Positions 50,882 through 61,334 of a DNA stretch of 64,000 bases are shown here, one piece after another. The stretch is taken from positions 434,001 through 498,000 of the forward strand of contig NZ_QLUW01000002.1 of assembly GCF_003268025.1 (NCBI RefSeq), read 5' to 3'. Source of the stretch: Paenibacillus montanisoli. GTDB taxonomy: Bacteria; Bacillota; Bacilli; Paenibacillales; Paenibacillaceae. The notes beneath the pieces are model-generated. The model had not been told where the DNA came from. It made no database searches and worked only from the letters and a program-made list of their open reading frames with translations. Made by a program: the position numbers and the translations under genes. Every line of letters starts with the position of its first letter. Within the stretch, counting starts at the first letter, position 1.

Positions 50882-53308
50882 CTACTGAACGAATAAGCTC
50901 TTGATCTCGCCCGGCTCAAAAATAAGCTCTAAAGTCGCGATCCCTGAAGCTTCATCATAATGCGTTTCGGCCGGATGACCGTCAATCGCGACGTTCGGTT
51001 TCGCAGCTGCCGCGATTTTGAGCCTGCAAGTGCCGACTCCGCTTAGTCTGGCCTTAATCGCCCCTTCCTCGCAATCGATATCGAGAAGCTCGATCCCGTA
51101 GCCGTATTTGAGCCAAGCTTGTTGAGGACGATGCGTTACCCTGTTTACTTGCACTTTATTGCGCTTGCGATTCCCCGCGGCAAGGAAAGGCAGCTTGTTA
51201 GTGCCTTTGATCTCTTTCCCGTTCACGACGATGGATGCGATATACGGCCCGCTTCCCTTCATTTCGAAATCGTAAATTTGTCCCCTATAGCGGAAATTGT
51301 GCAACGCCATTTCCTCTCCAGAGTAAGGGAAGAAGGTAATTCCGCCGGCGTCGGCATCCAATCCGAACACGCCATGAATGGCCGCTTGATACCAGCCTCT
51401 CATGCTGTATCCGTACCAAAGGCCGCTTATCGTATTCCATCTGTCCAGCTCCGGCCGGCTCGTTTCGACGTAGCAGGAAATGCCTTCCGGGCACATCAGC
51501 ATTTCGGACCAGTAGCTGATCCAGCCGATCCACTTCTCGATCAAATCTTTTCGGTCGTGCTCGTTCGCCAGGCGCATGAAATACTCGCCGGTCACCGGCC
51601 ACCAGCAATGCAGCTGGTTGGCATCCTGATCGTAAGCGTCCGACCACGCCGGAATTTCCCGCAAGCCGGCTTCGCTGACGATATGCTTGTCGAAGAACTC
51701 CAGGCAGGAAGCCGACACGGGCTCCATCAGTTCGCGGCAATAGTTGTTCTCCCATTTGACCGAATTGGAGTTGAAGGAATTCCTTTTCTCCAATGTAACC
51801 GAATCCACCGAACTCACGATGTAACCCTTGTCGCGATCGAAGAACAGATCCAGGAAATTCTCTTCGATCCTTCGAATAGTCTGACGAGCCTCTTCCGCCG
51901 TATCGCGGTCGCCGGCGAGTACGGCCAAATACTCCATCGATCTTGCCGCGCAATAGAAGATCGTGTTATTCAAACCGCTCAAATCCTGCCCCGTTTCCTT
52001 CATGAAGATCGGAAAATCGGGATACATCGAGGGACCTTCGCATAATCCGGTCCCGCTCCGTTCGAGCGTCAGCGTTTTATCGAACAACCATTTGGCGAAA
52101 GGGTAGATTTCCCGAACGAGCTCCGCGTCACCCGTCGCCGAATAATACAGCTGCAGCAGCGTGATATACATCCCTTGAGATGGCAAAGCGCACCCGATCA
52201 GGAAGCGCATGTCGTTGCTGAGCGCAAGGGCAAGCCCTAGCTTCTCGTCGGCCGTATCCCTGTAAAATCTCAGCATGTCCCGCAAATGCTCCGTATCATT
52301 CCAGTACGCCGTCGCAAAACTGGCCGTAATTCCATCCCAGCACCAGACCCATGCGTACGAATTCGCTTTGATCGCTCCTGGACGATCGTTTACCTTTAAC
52401 GATTCATGGCATACGGGGATGAGACTCAAATAATCGTTCAGCCTTTTGTAAGGACTGATCAGTCTCGGCGAAAGCTCCGCGGCCTTCGTATATCTTGCGT
52501 ATTGCTGCCCGACCTTTTTCTCCAGCCGACCGATAAGCTCCGTCATTTTTTCGGAAAGCCCCGTCTTCTCGGGGTGAAAGGAAACGACGAAGCTGTACGT
52601 TCTCCCCGGCTCGAGAACCGGGCTGCTTAGGATGTGTTTTATGTTGAGCGGCGTTCTGCGGTAATGAACGGCAAAATCCGCGCCGATTCCGATATGAAGC
52701 TCGCAGCCCTCATACGGATGCTCTTCCGTCCGGTAATGATTGGTGTCATATTCTCGTTCCTCCGAAGCTCGAACGACGCCTTTCACCGTTTCCCGGAAGC
52801 CGCCGAGCAGCCGATTGCCGGCTTGATCGAACTGCCACTCCTCCCACTTCCGGTCCACCCCCATATCGCAGAACCGGATGTCCTCGGCATCCAGGGGAGT
52901 TAAACCGAACGCATTGTAGAACTCCAGCTTGAAAACCGTGTCCGAAGGCATATTCGCGGGCGTTAGGACTTGGAATACGATGGATTCGTCGACTGCCATG
53001 ACCTTATGTCTTACGACGGCGTTGAGAAAGCTCCATTCCGCTTCTATGCTGAACGGCCAAACCTCGGTATTCGCATATTCAGGCTTATAGTTGAGCTTGT
53101 CTTTCTCAAGATAGAATCGAAAGCCGTCCCATAACTTCTTTAAAAATACGTTGCTGTTCCCTTTCGCCTGCGCGGGATTCTTAAAGCCTACCTGTTCAAC
53201 GCCCGTCTGGTCGTACCTGAAGCTTAGCCGCCCGTCGACGATAAACCGGGGCGTGCATGGAATGCCCTTTTTACTGCGGATGACCCCGTTCTTGACGGTA
53301 TATTTCAT
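50882..53308 (-). CDS. Six-hairpin (alpha/alpha) glycosidase, unknown family
   Basis: 808 residues, cytoplasmic (no signal). The N-terminal 270 residues are beta-rich; a catalytic alpha/alpha barrel lies about 280-650 and includes NSYAWVWCWDGITASFATAY near 316, a motif shared by alpha/alpha-barrel glycosidases (GH63-, GH37-type). Acidic residues for catalysis probably lie in WDGI and in EIPAWSDAYDQ. A C-terminal beta-sandwich runs about 680-808. It is third in the operon after the surface protein and DUF4038 gene, so it may act on the oligosaccharides they release. The sugar is unknown. Confidence 0.82.
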   Translation of the reverse strand: MKYTVKNGVIRSKKGIPCTPRFIVDGRLSFRYDQTGVEQVGFKNPAQAKGNSNVFLKKLWDGFRFYLEKDKLNYKPEYANTEVWPFSIEAEWSFLNAVVRHKVMAVDESIVFQVLTPANMPSDTVFKLEFYNAFGLTPLDAEDIRFCDMGVDRKWEEWQFDQAGNRLLGGFRETVKGVVRASEEREYDTNHYRTEEHPYEGCELHIGIGADFAVHYRRTPLNIKHILSSPVLEPGRTYSFVVSFHPEKTGLSEKMTELIGRLEKKVGQQYARYTKAAELSPRLISPYKRLNDYLSLIPVCHESLKVNDRPGAIKANSYAWVWCWDGITASFATAYWNDTEHLRDMLRFYRDTADEKLGLALALSNDMRFLIGCALPSQGMYITLLQLYYSATGDAELVREIYPFAKWLFDKTLTLERSGTGLCEGPSMYPDFPIFMKETGQDLSGLNNTIFYCAARSMEYLAVLAGDRDTAEEARQTIRRIEENFLDLFFDRDKGYIVSSVDSVTLEKRNSFNSNSVKWENNYCRELMEPVSASCLEFFDKHIVSEAGLREIPAWSDAYDQDANQLHCWWPVTGEYFMRLANEHDRKDLIEKWIGWISYWSEMLMCPEGISCYVETSRPELDRWNTISGLWYGYSMRGWYQAAIHGVFGLDADAGGITFFPYSGEEMALHNFRYRGQIYDFEMKGSGPYIASIVVNGKEIKGTNKLPFLAAGNRKRNKVQVNRVTHRPQQAWLKYGYGIELLDIDCEEGAIKARLSGVGTCRLKIAAAAKPNVAIDGHPAETHYDEASGIATLELIFEPGEIKSLFVQ

Positions 53309-53329
53309 GTGAGCACCTCTGAAATCCTT

Positions 53330-54649
53330 TTAGGATAGTGAATGAATGATTAGCAGGGCATCTTGCTCGAACGGCGAGCTTGCAATCAGCCTGCATCCGC
53401 CAATCGGCGCTGCAGCGACCTGCTCCCCGCTCTCCGGGTTCCACCAGTACGGTGCCGAATTCGTATCCAACCCGGATACATCGAGCTCGATCGTTCCCTT
53501 TTCGGGCAAATAGGCCAGCAACAACCGGCCGTCTGCCGAAGCGGCTGCATTTACGTTTTCTTGCGATCCATTCAGCAACCGCTCCTGCGCCGGTTTTAAG
53601 TCCTGCCACGGCAATGCCGTCAGCAACCGTTTCATCCTGACCAAATCCTGAGCACCCGGCAGCTTTAATGCCTCTTGCCAAGGATGTACTTGCTCCGGCG
53701 AACGATTCCGGTTAAAATCGCCTTTCCGCGCCCAGTTCCATATCCCTTCCGCTCCGTAAGTCAGGCCCGTCAAAGACCCTGCAAGCACGCTTCTCCAGCA
53801 AGCCCGGCGGACGCCGATCCGCAGGACGGGGTCTTTTCTTCCGCAGTCGGGATGCCATTCGTAACAAGGCTCCGCGTTCAGAACCGGCTTCGGGGGCATT
53901 TTGTCCCATTCTTCCCGTACGAGCATGGGAGGCCGATGATGGCCGTTTCCGTGTCCGGTTTGCACCATATTAAAATCCAGCCACTCGGCATGGTGGTACG
54001 CATCGCCCGACTTAACGACCGGATGCGTCGTAACAAGCCTTCCGTAGAGCTCGGCTTCTTTCACGGCCTTGCCCACGGCATCATAAAATTCGGCAATACC
54101 GTCGCCGACATAATCGTCGTCTCCGCTGATGATCCACACGACGTTTAAATCCCGCATTTTTCGGACCAAATAACAGCCGAATTCGGTCGCCTGCCGGACG
54201 GACATGCCCGGATGATCCGGCGGAATGACCGTCGGCCGCGAGCCCGGCACGTGCTCGAACCAAACCACGATGAGCGCGACCAGCATGCCCTTGCCGTTCG
54301 CGTACTCAATCATTCTGGACAATGTATCGAAATAAGCTTCGTCGATCTCGTCATAATTCCACTTGAATATTCTTCCATCTTCGCTTTTCTCCTCCAACAG
54401 CGCAAAGGGCTTTCGGCCTTGGAAAATCGGTTGATACGCATCGTGCTGGGGCAATGCGTTCATTTGGATCACGTTAAACCCTTGACGGGCTCTCTCATCC
54501 ACGTATTCCGTCCACTCTTCCCAGCTGGCGCGACCGGGACAGGACCATGCGGTATCCCCCAGCCAGAACACCGGTACCCCGTCGCGGGTTTGAAAGCTCC
54601 TGCGATTGGGCGCGATTTGAATGTAATCATGGATATCCATTTCCGTCAT
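53330..54649 (-). CDS. DUF4038 glycoside hydrolase (apiosidase-like)
   Basis: 439 residues, no signal peptide. TIM barrel of the DUF4038 kind: FWLGDTAWSC (about 28-37), NVIQMNALPQHDAY, VVWIISGDDDYVGDG (about 170, likely acid/base Asp) and VLNAEPCYEWHP (about 255, likely nucleophile Glu). A C-terminal beta domain of about 85 residues (RLLLAYLPEKGTIELDVSGL) resembles the putative collagen-binding domain that often follows DUF4038. GH140 apiosidases and relatives belong here. Second gene of the glycan operon; lacks export signal, so it probably works on imported oligosaccharide. Confidence 0.85.
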   Translation of the reverse strand: MTEMDIHDYIQIAPNRRSFQTRDGVPVFWLGDTAWSCPGRASWEEWTEYVDERARQGFNVIQMNALPQHDAYQPIFQGRKPFALLEEKSEDGRIFKWNYDEIDEAYFDTLSRMIEYANGKGMLVALIVVWFEHVPGSRPTVIPPDHPGMSVRQATEFGCYLVRKMRDLNVVWIISGDDDYVGDGIAEFYDAVGKAVKEAELYGRLVTTHPVVKSGDAYHHAEWLDFNMVQTGHGNGHHRPPMLVREEWDKMPPKPVLNAEPCYEWHPDCGRKDPVLRIGVRRACWRSVLAGSLTGLTYGAEGIWNWARKGDFNRNRSPEQVHPWQEALKLPGAQDLVRMKRLLTALPWQDLKPAQERLLNGSQENVNAAASADGRLLLAYLPEKGTIELDVSGLDTNSAPYWWNPESGEQVAAAPIGGCRLIASSPFEQDALLIIHSLS

Positions 54650-54683
54650 CTCTCCTTACTCACCGAATGACAGCGAGTTCATT

Positions 54684-54712
54684 GACGGCTCCCGGGGAAT
54701 CCGGGAGCCGTC
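54684..54712. terminator. Hairpin between surface-protein and DUF4038 genes
   Basis: GACGGCTCCCGG / CCGGGAGCCGTC with a five-base loop and no clear T tract. It may cut transcription partly, or protect the upstream mRNA. Confidence 0.55.
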
Positions 54713-54718
54713 CGTTCA

Positions 54719-57700
54719 TTAGTTTTTTTGCAGAATCTTCCAAAGCACGGCGGCGGCTTGCTCTCTTGTCGTGAAAGCTTGAGGCAAGAAGTTTCCGTTG
54801 CCGAAGCCGCCCATAACTCCCGATTGATGCACGATTTCAACCGCATCCTTTGCGAAAGCCGAAATTCGGGACTGATCGGCGAATGGCTGGAAGCTGCCGG
54901 CCGATTTAAGCTCAACGCCGAGCGCCGATGCCGCTCTATACAGCATCACGGCCATTTCTTGGCGCGTGATGCTGCCGTCGGGATCGAAGGTACCATCCGG
55001 ATACCCTTGCACGATGCCGAGCCGTTGCGACGCCGCAACCGCTCCCTCGTACCAGGAGCCTTCCGAGACGTCGGAGAAGCTCGCTTTATCTCCCGTTAAA
55101 GTCCATTCGAAAGCGTTCGCTAGCATAACCGCGAATTCGGCGCGTGTTACCGAGCGAGACGGTAAGAACTTGCCTTCCCCCAACCCTTGGACAATGCCGC
55201 GAGCAGCCAATGCTTCAATGCTTTCGATCGACCAAGAGCCTTTTCCTACATCTACGAACGAAGACGTTCCCGGCACGACCGCGTATAGGCTGAAGTGCTT
55301 CGGACGGAAGGTGACCGTGCCGGTCTTCTCGTCGTATTTTGCGTTTTTAACGATTTCAAGCTTGCCTTCGTTGCTGATGTGGTAAATGATGATTTTGTTC
55401 GGCTTCTCTCCAGGCTTAAGGGTGTATGGCACGGATACCGAGACGTCGTTGCCGCCGAACTTATCGATCGTCTGTCCTCCGACGCTTAATCCGAAATCGT
55501 AGACCGGCTGGTTGCCGATCGTTTGCCGCGCGTCCTTAGACAATGTTGCAGGATCGACGACCGCTATGGTCAAACGAAGCTCGCCTGAAACGCCGTCCTT
55601 ATCGAGGAGACCCGTATCTACCGTCACGCTGGCGAGTCCGGTATCGATGCTGATCAGATCGATTTCTTGATCCAAAGCTCGTTTCAGAGAATCCGCTGGG
55701 ATGTTAACCGTCACGGCCTTGGCGGACTTCGTACCCGTCACTTCGATGTGCACCGTCTTGTCGTCAGAGCCATCGATGGCTGCGTTCAATGCCGAGGAGC
55801 CGATATTGGCAACGGCTTTGCCATTGCCGTCAACCGTAGCCGGCACGCTTATCGTGCCGGACGGCGTTGGCGTTGGTGTCGGCGTTGGCACAGGCGTCGG
55901 AGCAGCTGGATCGAATGCTACGCTGATATAGTCCAAGTTGACGTGGGCGCCGTCTCCCGAATCGTACTTGTACGCAATCGTATTTTCGCCAGCTGCCAGA
56001 TGGAGCGATTCCGTGATAAAGCCCCATGCATCCCAATCCGCGAGTCCAGGCAATGGCGTTTGTTTGATTTTCGTACCGTTCACGTAAATCGTCAGGCTCG
56101 AAGCAGGGTTACCGTTCGCATACCGCAAGGTCACGTCCTTAGCGCCGGCGGTTGCGGCGTTAACCTTAAAGGCTACCGAAGCTCCTTGATCACTAAAGTG
56201 ATCGACAAAGCCGGTTCCGGAGTAGCCGGCATGGTCGGTGTTCACCGAAGTGCCGCCGTCGAGAGCCGCCTCCTCGGCTTCGTATTTCGTGCCAGGCGCC
56301 GGATCCTGCGTATTCGGTTCAGGCGCGCGGGCTACGCTGATATAGTCTAAGTTGACGTGGGCGCCGTCTCCCGAATCGTACTTGTACGTAATCGTATTTT
56401 CGCCAGCCGCCAGATGGAGCGATTCCGTGATAAAGCCCCACGCATCCCAATCTGCGAGTCCCGGCAATGGCGTTTGTCTGAATTTCTTTCCGTTCACGTA
56501 AATCGACAGGCTCGAAGCAGGGTTACCGTTCGCATACCGCAAGGTCACGTCTCTTTCGCCGGCCATCGCGGCGTTAACGGTGAAGGTTACCGAAGCTCCT
56601 TGATCACTGAAGTGATCGACAAAGCCCGTTCCGGAGTAACCGGCATGGTCGGTGTTCACCGAAGTGCCGCCGTCGAGAGCCGCCTCCTCGGCTTCGTATT
56701 TCGTGCCAGGCGCCGGATCCTGCGTATTCGGTTCAGGCGCGCGGGCTACGCTGACATAATCCAAGTTGACGTGGGCGGCGTCTCCCGAATCGTACTTGTA
56801 CGTTATCGTATTTTCGCCTGCCTTCAGATGAAGCGAATCCGTGATAAAACCCCACGCGTCCCAATCTGCGAGTCCCGGCAACAGCGTTTGTCTGAATTTC
56901 GTTCCGTTCACGTAAATCGTCAGGCTCGAGGCAGGGTTCCCGTTCGCATACCGCAAGGTCACGTCTCTTTCGCCGGCCATCGCGGCGTTAACCGTAAAGG
57001 TTACCGAAGCTCCTTGGTCACTGAAGTGATCGACAAAGCCCGTTCCGGAGTAGCCGGCATGGTCGGTGTTCACCGAAGTGCCGCCGTCGAGGGTTCCGTC
57101 CTCAGCTTCGTAAACCGTGCCTGGCGCCGGGTCCTGCGTGTTCGGAGCCGGAGGAAGAACTGAGTCGGAATAGAACTCCACCTCGGAAACGTTGCCATAG
57201 CTGTCCGTCCCGCCGATATAACGGAGGTATCTGTACGGCGTATTGTCCGAAATCGTCACCTCGTTCCAGCCGGAAGCCGGCGTTGACGTGACGGTATACA
57301 GATCCGTAAATCCGCTGTCGCTGCTCGTGTTGGAGCCTTGGAACTTGCCGCCGTTCATGCGGCCTATTTCCGATTCTCTCGGATAAAACTTGATCGACGT
57401 AATCTTCTTCGCATTGCCGGAGCCCAAGTCGAGGCCGGCATAGGCTCCCGTGGCTGTCGTGGAATCGAAGAAGCTCGAAGTGTCACCGTCAAACACTTTG
57501 TCGTATGTGTCGCCAGGCGGGCCCCATGTTCCGTCCGTCCCGAATGGCGTACCCGCAAGCTTAAACTGATTCGAAGGCGGGGTTCCCGGATCCGGCTCGT
57601 TCGAAGCCGGAGGAGGCACGCCCGGTTCTTCGTAAGGAACGTTTATAGAATCGAGCAGAACGTTCCCCGCATCTTCCGGGTCCACTTTGAAGGCAATCTC

Positions 57701-60700
57701 GTTATCTCCTGCGTTTAAAGCAATCGTTTCAGTCCATTCGTCCCATACATTCCAGCCTGTCGTCCCCGGCAGCGTCAGTTGTTTCGCCTTTTCTCCGTTC
57801 ACGTAGAGGCTCAAGCCGGCTGCCGTTTCGTTCCCGTTCGCATAACGCAGCGTAAGCTTTTTATCGCCCGCAGTTCCTGGATTTACCGTGAACGCGGACG
57901 AGGCGTTCTCGCCGCCGAATCCTCCAAGGTATCCGCTGCCGGTATATCCGGTTTGTTCGGATTGAATGCCTGCCCCGTTCGATACACTCGCCTCTTCCGC
58001 CTCGTATACCGGCAACGTCGTAATGACGACCCGATCTGCGCTGTGATAGGTATTGTTCGAAGCCGCGTTCTTCGTCCCCGTCACGCGAACCTTGACAACA
58101 TGTTCTCCATTCTCCAACACAGGGCTCGTATAGACGAGCGTATTATGGATTTTGACGGGGCTGTAGGTGTCCACTAGCGTTTCTTCTCCGCCGTCGACGG
58201 ATATTCCCACGATGCCTTGCGACAAATACTTCTGCGCGAATACTCTGGCCTGCGTACCTGTAAACCTGATTTGATAGTAAGCGCCGGTCTCGTTGGAGAA
58301 GTGCTCGTTGTCCATGAACGAGCCCGGTTCCGGACTATTTCCCCAGGTTCCATGGAAATCGAATTGGTTCAATTCCGTACCCGTGTCCATGTCGTTAATC
58401 GTGACGGCGGACGAATAAGGGACGAAGCCCGTTACGATTTGGACGCGGTCCGCGCTATGCCAGTTGTGTTCCGCGGCTTCGTTCTTTTGCCCGGTAATCC
58501 GCACTTTCAGGACATGACCGCCGTATTCGAGTTTTTCGCTTGCGTAAAGAAGCGTGTTATGCACCTTGGTCGGACTGTAACAATCCACCAGGGTTTCCTC
58601 ACCGCCGTCGACCGATACGGCGACAATGCCGAGTGATTTATAGGTTTGGGCGAACAGCTTAGCCTGCGTGCCTACGAATCTCACCTGGTAATAGGCGTCC
58701 GTCTGGTCCGAATAATGCTCGTTGTCCATAAATGCACCGGTTTCCGGACTGACTCCCCAGGTGCCTGCAAATTCGAATTGATTCGCTCCGCTGCCCGTCT
58801 CCGCATCGTTGATCTCCAGCGTGCCCGTCGTAATGACCACGCGGTCGGCCACGTGATAGGTACCGTCGGCGTTCACGTTGCTCGTTCCCGTTACCCGTAC
58901 CTTGAGCACGTGCTCGCCGAGAGGGAGAGTCTCGCTGGAGTAAAGCAGCGTATTATGGATCTTCGTCGGACTATAGCCGTCCACAAGCTTCTCCGGCCCT
59001 CCGTCTACGGATATGGCTGCGATGCCGAAGGAATGGTTTTTCTGGGCGTACACCTTCACTTGCGTTCCGGTAAACTTCACTTCGTAATACGCATCGGTCT
59101 CGCCCGAAAAATGCTCATTGTCTTGATACGATCCTGGTTCCGGGCTCACTCCCCAATTACCGACGAAGTTGAATTGATTCTGGCCTTCGCCGATGTCGGC
59201 GTCGTTGATCGTAATCTTCCCTGCCGTCGCTGCTCCGGAGGCATCGTCCGTATCCGGCGTCGAGGCGTCCGGATTTTCATAATCCGGGGACCAATCCGGT
59301 CCGATGTAACCGGCGATCCAGTCCTCACCTCCGAATTCGTACGCGCCGATGTCCGGTTTGTCGCCAATATAACCATCCGTTACCCCAGCGATTTCGGCAG
59401 CGGCATCGACCGCCGGCGAGCTCTCTTGAAGACGGAATCTCAGACCGCCGTCTCCTTCGTTCACGAACTTCGGATTCCTGCTTGGCGTTAGATCCGTCGA
59501 TGACGTTGTATTGCCGATGACTTGATCCCGGTAAATGTTGTTGTTCAGGAAATCCTTCGGCGTTGTCGTGAAATTCAAGAATGACGCTGTTGCATTCGTG
59601 ACGAACGTATTGTTATAGATATGATGCACTTGCTCTGAAGTGCTTTCGTGCTGCACGTACAGGTCCACGTCATCGTTGCCCCACAGGACGTTGTGGTCTA
59701 CTTGCGTAGGGCCCGCGCCTTGGTCGTAGTAAATGCCGGCTACGAGTCCGTCTCCATCGAGATCCGCCTTCGGATCATGAATCCAGTTATGATGGATGCG
59801 GGTACCGTCCAGGTCCGAGTTGCGGGCGGAGTAAATCGCGCCCGTATCCGTATTGATCAAGCCGAAGTCGTATAGATCGTTGTAGCCGATCTCCACGTTT
59901 TTGGCGGGCGGCAAGTTAATGCTCGAACGGCCTGTTCGATAAATCGAATTGTGCAAAATCTTCTGTCCCGAGGTGTCCGGCACCGGACTAATCCCGCTGG
60001 CGTAGTTGCCTCCGTAGGAAACATCGTGAACGACGTTGTTTTCGGCGATATTGCCTTCGCCGAGCACGATCCCTTCTTCCGAGCTATACTCGATGATGCT
60101 ATTCTTGATGATGCTGTCCGGTCCAATCAGCCGAATGCCGGTATCCTCGTTGTGCGTATAGTTGAGATCGGATCCCGGAGTCGTCACGCTGTGATTAATG
60201 TACTTGGCTCGCAAGCCGTCGAGCGTGATGTTCGAGCTGTCTTCGTCCGTTGTGATCGTAGACGCGAACACGTCGATGCCTTGAACCGTAATATAAGATT
60301 TGCCGCTGAGGTCGAAAGCGTAGTTCCTCATTTTAACTTCGACGTCCGATGGGCTTTCGCCGTTCGGCATCCACAGGTAGAGGTCGGTTCCGTCATAGAA
60401 CCATTCCTTTGCCGTGTCGAGGGCGCCGAGTTTGCCCGTTAAATAATAGTAATCGCGGAAATCCGAGTCGATCGGATTTCCCGCCAACGTCAGCTGAGTA
60501 CCCGTATCGGCGGTAATGCTTCGGGTTTGGGAGATGAACCAGCCGTTGGCCCATAACGTCCCGCCGGCCCAGCCGCCGTCGATCGCCGGAATCGCCGCAT
60601 CCGAAAGCTTCTGCGTAGCGCCTGCGGCGGTCCATGTCCCCGCCTTGCCGTCCCTATAATCCGCGCGATTCAACAGATCGTCCGAATCGGTCACGTTCGG

Positions 60701-61198
60701 CCAGCGCGCTTCGATCATCATCTTGCTGTCGACGAAAACCTGGTTTGCGATCAGCGTTTCGTTTCCGGTAATATAGTCGCGGTAGCCGGTCACCGGAAGC
60801 TCGATCGCTTTCTTGTAGATATTGCCCGAATAGACTGTCCACCCGCCTTCCGCTGCGTCCGTTCCGCTGACCGTGACGACGGCGTCTCCGTCCGGCTGGA
60901 AAACGATCGGACTGCCCACGGATCCGGAATTCGCGGGCACGACGGTTTCGCGGTACACGCCTTCGCGAATTTTAACCGTGTCTCCCGCCGTCGCGACGTT
61001 CGCGGCTTGCTGAATCGTCGCGAACGGCTCCGACTCGGATCCGGGATTGGCATCGGAAGCTCCGGCGCCCCCGACGTAATAGACGTTGCCGTCGGCATAC
61101 GCCCTTGGCTGCGGCAACAACGACAAAAGCAGAGCTGCCATCATTACGAATACGACGAGCTTTCTGGCTGGACCTTGCGGTAACACGTTACAATGCAT
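54719..61198 (-). CDS. Giant SLH-anchored surface protein with beta-helix and carbohydrate-binding modules
   Basis: 2159 residues. ATG 61198 follows GGAGGG, and the frame begins with a signal peptide (about 1-36, VVFVMMAALLLSLLPQPRAYA). A right-handed beta-helix (about 37-650, DUF1565-like start VYYVGGAGASDANPGSESEP) may carry lyase or hydrolase activity. Three tandem modules of ~130 residues follow (661-1060, starting INDADIGEGQNQF), then a CBM35-like module (about 1066-1185), a discoidin-like module (about 1211-1344), three near-identical CBM35-like modules (about 1360-1759), a PTPTPT linker, an unknown domain, and three SLH domains (1978-2159). It is probably held on the cell wall, binds polysaccharide and cleaves it. 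It is first of a glycan operon. Confidence 0.9.
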   Translation of the reverse strand: MHCNVLPQGPARKLVVFVMMAALLLSLLPQPRAYADGNVYYVGGAGASDANPGSESEPFATIQQAANVATAGDTVKIREGVYRETVVPANSGSVGSPIVFQPDGDAVVTVSGTDAAEGGWTVYSGNIYKKAIELPVTGYRDYITGNETLIANQVFVDSKMMIEARWPNVTDSDDLLNRADYRDGKAGTWTAAGATQKLSDAAIPAIDGGWAGGTLWANGWFISQTRSITADTGTQLTLAGNPIDSDFRDYYYLTGKLGALDTAKEWFYDGTDLYLWMPNGESPSDVEVKMRNYAFDLSGKSYITVQGIDVFASTITTDEDSSNITLDGLRAKYINHSVTTPGSDLNYTHNEDTGIRLIGPDSIIKNSIIEYSSEEGIVLGEGNIAENNVVHDVSYGGNYASGISPVPDTSGQKILHNSIYRTGRSSINLPPAKNVEIGYNDLYDFGLINTDTGAIYSARNSDLDGTRIHHNWIHDPKADLDGDGLVAGIYYDQGAGPTQVDHNVLWGNDDVDLYVQHESTSEQVHHIYNNTFVTNATASFLNFTTTPKDFLNNNIYRDQVIGNTTSSTDLTPSRNPKFVNEGDGGLRFRLQESSPAVDAAAEIAGVTDGYIGDKPDIGAYEFGGEDWIAGYIGPDWSPDYENPDASTPDTDDASGAATAGKITINDADIGEGQNQFNFVGNWGVSPEPGSYQDNEHFSGETDAYYEVKFTGTQVKVYAQKNHSFGIAAISVDGGPEKLVDGYSPTKIHNTLLYSSETLPLGEHVLKVRVTGTSNVNADGTYHVADRVVITTGTLEINDAETGSGANQFEFAGTWGVSPETGAFMDNEHYSDQTDAYYQVRFVGTQAKLFAQTYKSLGIVAVSVDGGEETLVDCYSPTKVHNTLLYASEKLEYGGHVLKVRITGQKNEAAEHNWHSADRVQIVTGFVPYSSAVTINDMDTGTELNQFDFHGTWGNSPEPGSFMDNEHFSNETGAYYQIRFTGTQARVFAQKYLSQGIVGISVDGGEETLVDTYSPVKIHNTLVYTSPVLENGEHVVKVRVTGTKNAASNNTYHSADRVVITTLPVYEAEEASVSNGAGIQSEQTGYTGSGYLGGFGGENASSAFTVNPGTAGDKKLTLRYANGNETAAGLSLYVNGEKAKQLTLPGTTGWNVWDEWTETIALNAGDNEIAFKVDPEDAGNVLLDSINVPYEEPGVPPPASNEPDPGTPPSNQFKLAGTPFGTDGTWGPPGDTYDKVFDGDTSSFFDSTTATGAYAGLDLGSGNAKKITSIKFYPRESEIGRMNGGKFQGSNTSSDSGFTDLYTVTSTPASGWNEVTISDNTPYRYLRYIGGTDSYGNVSEVEFYSDSVLPPAPNTQDPAPGTVYEAEDGTLDGGTSVNTDHAGYSGTGFVDHFSDQGASVTFTVNAAMAGERDVTLRYANGNPASSLTIYVNGTKFRQTLLPGLADWDAWGFITDSLHLKAGENTITYKYDSGDAAHVNLDYVSVARAPEPNTQDPAPGTKYEAEEAALDGGTSVNTDHAGYSGTGFVDHFSDQGASVTFTVNAAMAGERDVTLRYANGNPASSLSIYVNGKKFRQTPLPGLADWDAWGFITESLHLAAGENTITYKYDSGDGAHVNLDYISVARAPEPNTQDPAPGTKYEAEEAALDGGTSVNTDHAGYSGTGFVDHFSDQGASVAFKVNAATAGAKDVTLRYANGNPASSLTIYVNGTKIKQTPLPGLADWDAWGFITESLHLAAGENTIAYKYDSGDGAHVNLDYISVAFDPAAPTPVPTPTPTPTPSGTISVPATVDGNGKAVANIGSSALNAAIDGSDDKTVHIEVTGTKSAKAVTVNIPADSLKRALDQEIDLISIDTGLASVTVDTGLLDKDGVSGELRLTIAVVDPATLSKDARQTIGNQPVYDFGLSVGGQTIDKFGGNDVSVSVPYTLKPGEKPNKIIIYHISNEGKLEIVKNAKYDEKTGTVTFRPKHFSLYAVVPGTSSFVDVGKGSWSIESIEALAARGIVQGLGEGKFLPSRSVTRAEFAVMLANAFEWTLTGDKASFSDVSEGSWYEGAVAASQRLGIVQGYPDGTFDPDGSITRQEMAVMLYRAASALGVELKSAGSFQPFADQSRISAFAKDAVEIVHQSGVMGGFGNGNFLPQAFTTREQAAAVLWKILQKN
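55915..57130. repeat. Three 414-bp tandem repeats in the surface protein gene
   Basis: The block that encodes GGTSVNTDHAGYSGTGFVDH recurs with an exact 414-base period (138 codons); matching positions are 56231, 56645 and 57059. The copies are nearly identical over long stretches, more so than the protein function would need. Confidence 0.9.
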
Positions 61199-61334
61199 CA
61201 CTTTCCCTCCTGAATTGTAATCGCTTGCAAGAGTAATGTTAGTCTTATGTTTTTTTCTTTTATAGTAAAAATAAGGAACATAAGTAACAGAATACGGAAA
61301 TGTTTTTCGAACGAATTTTCGCATCATAGCAAAC

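Noticed and set aside
55667-59491. Several long plus-strand frames opposite the surface protein gene
   Set aside because: Repetitive because the opposite-strand modules are repetitive; no start signals or domains.
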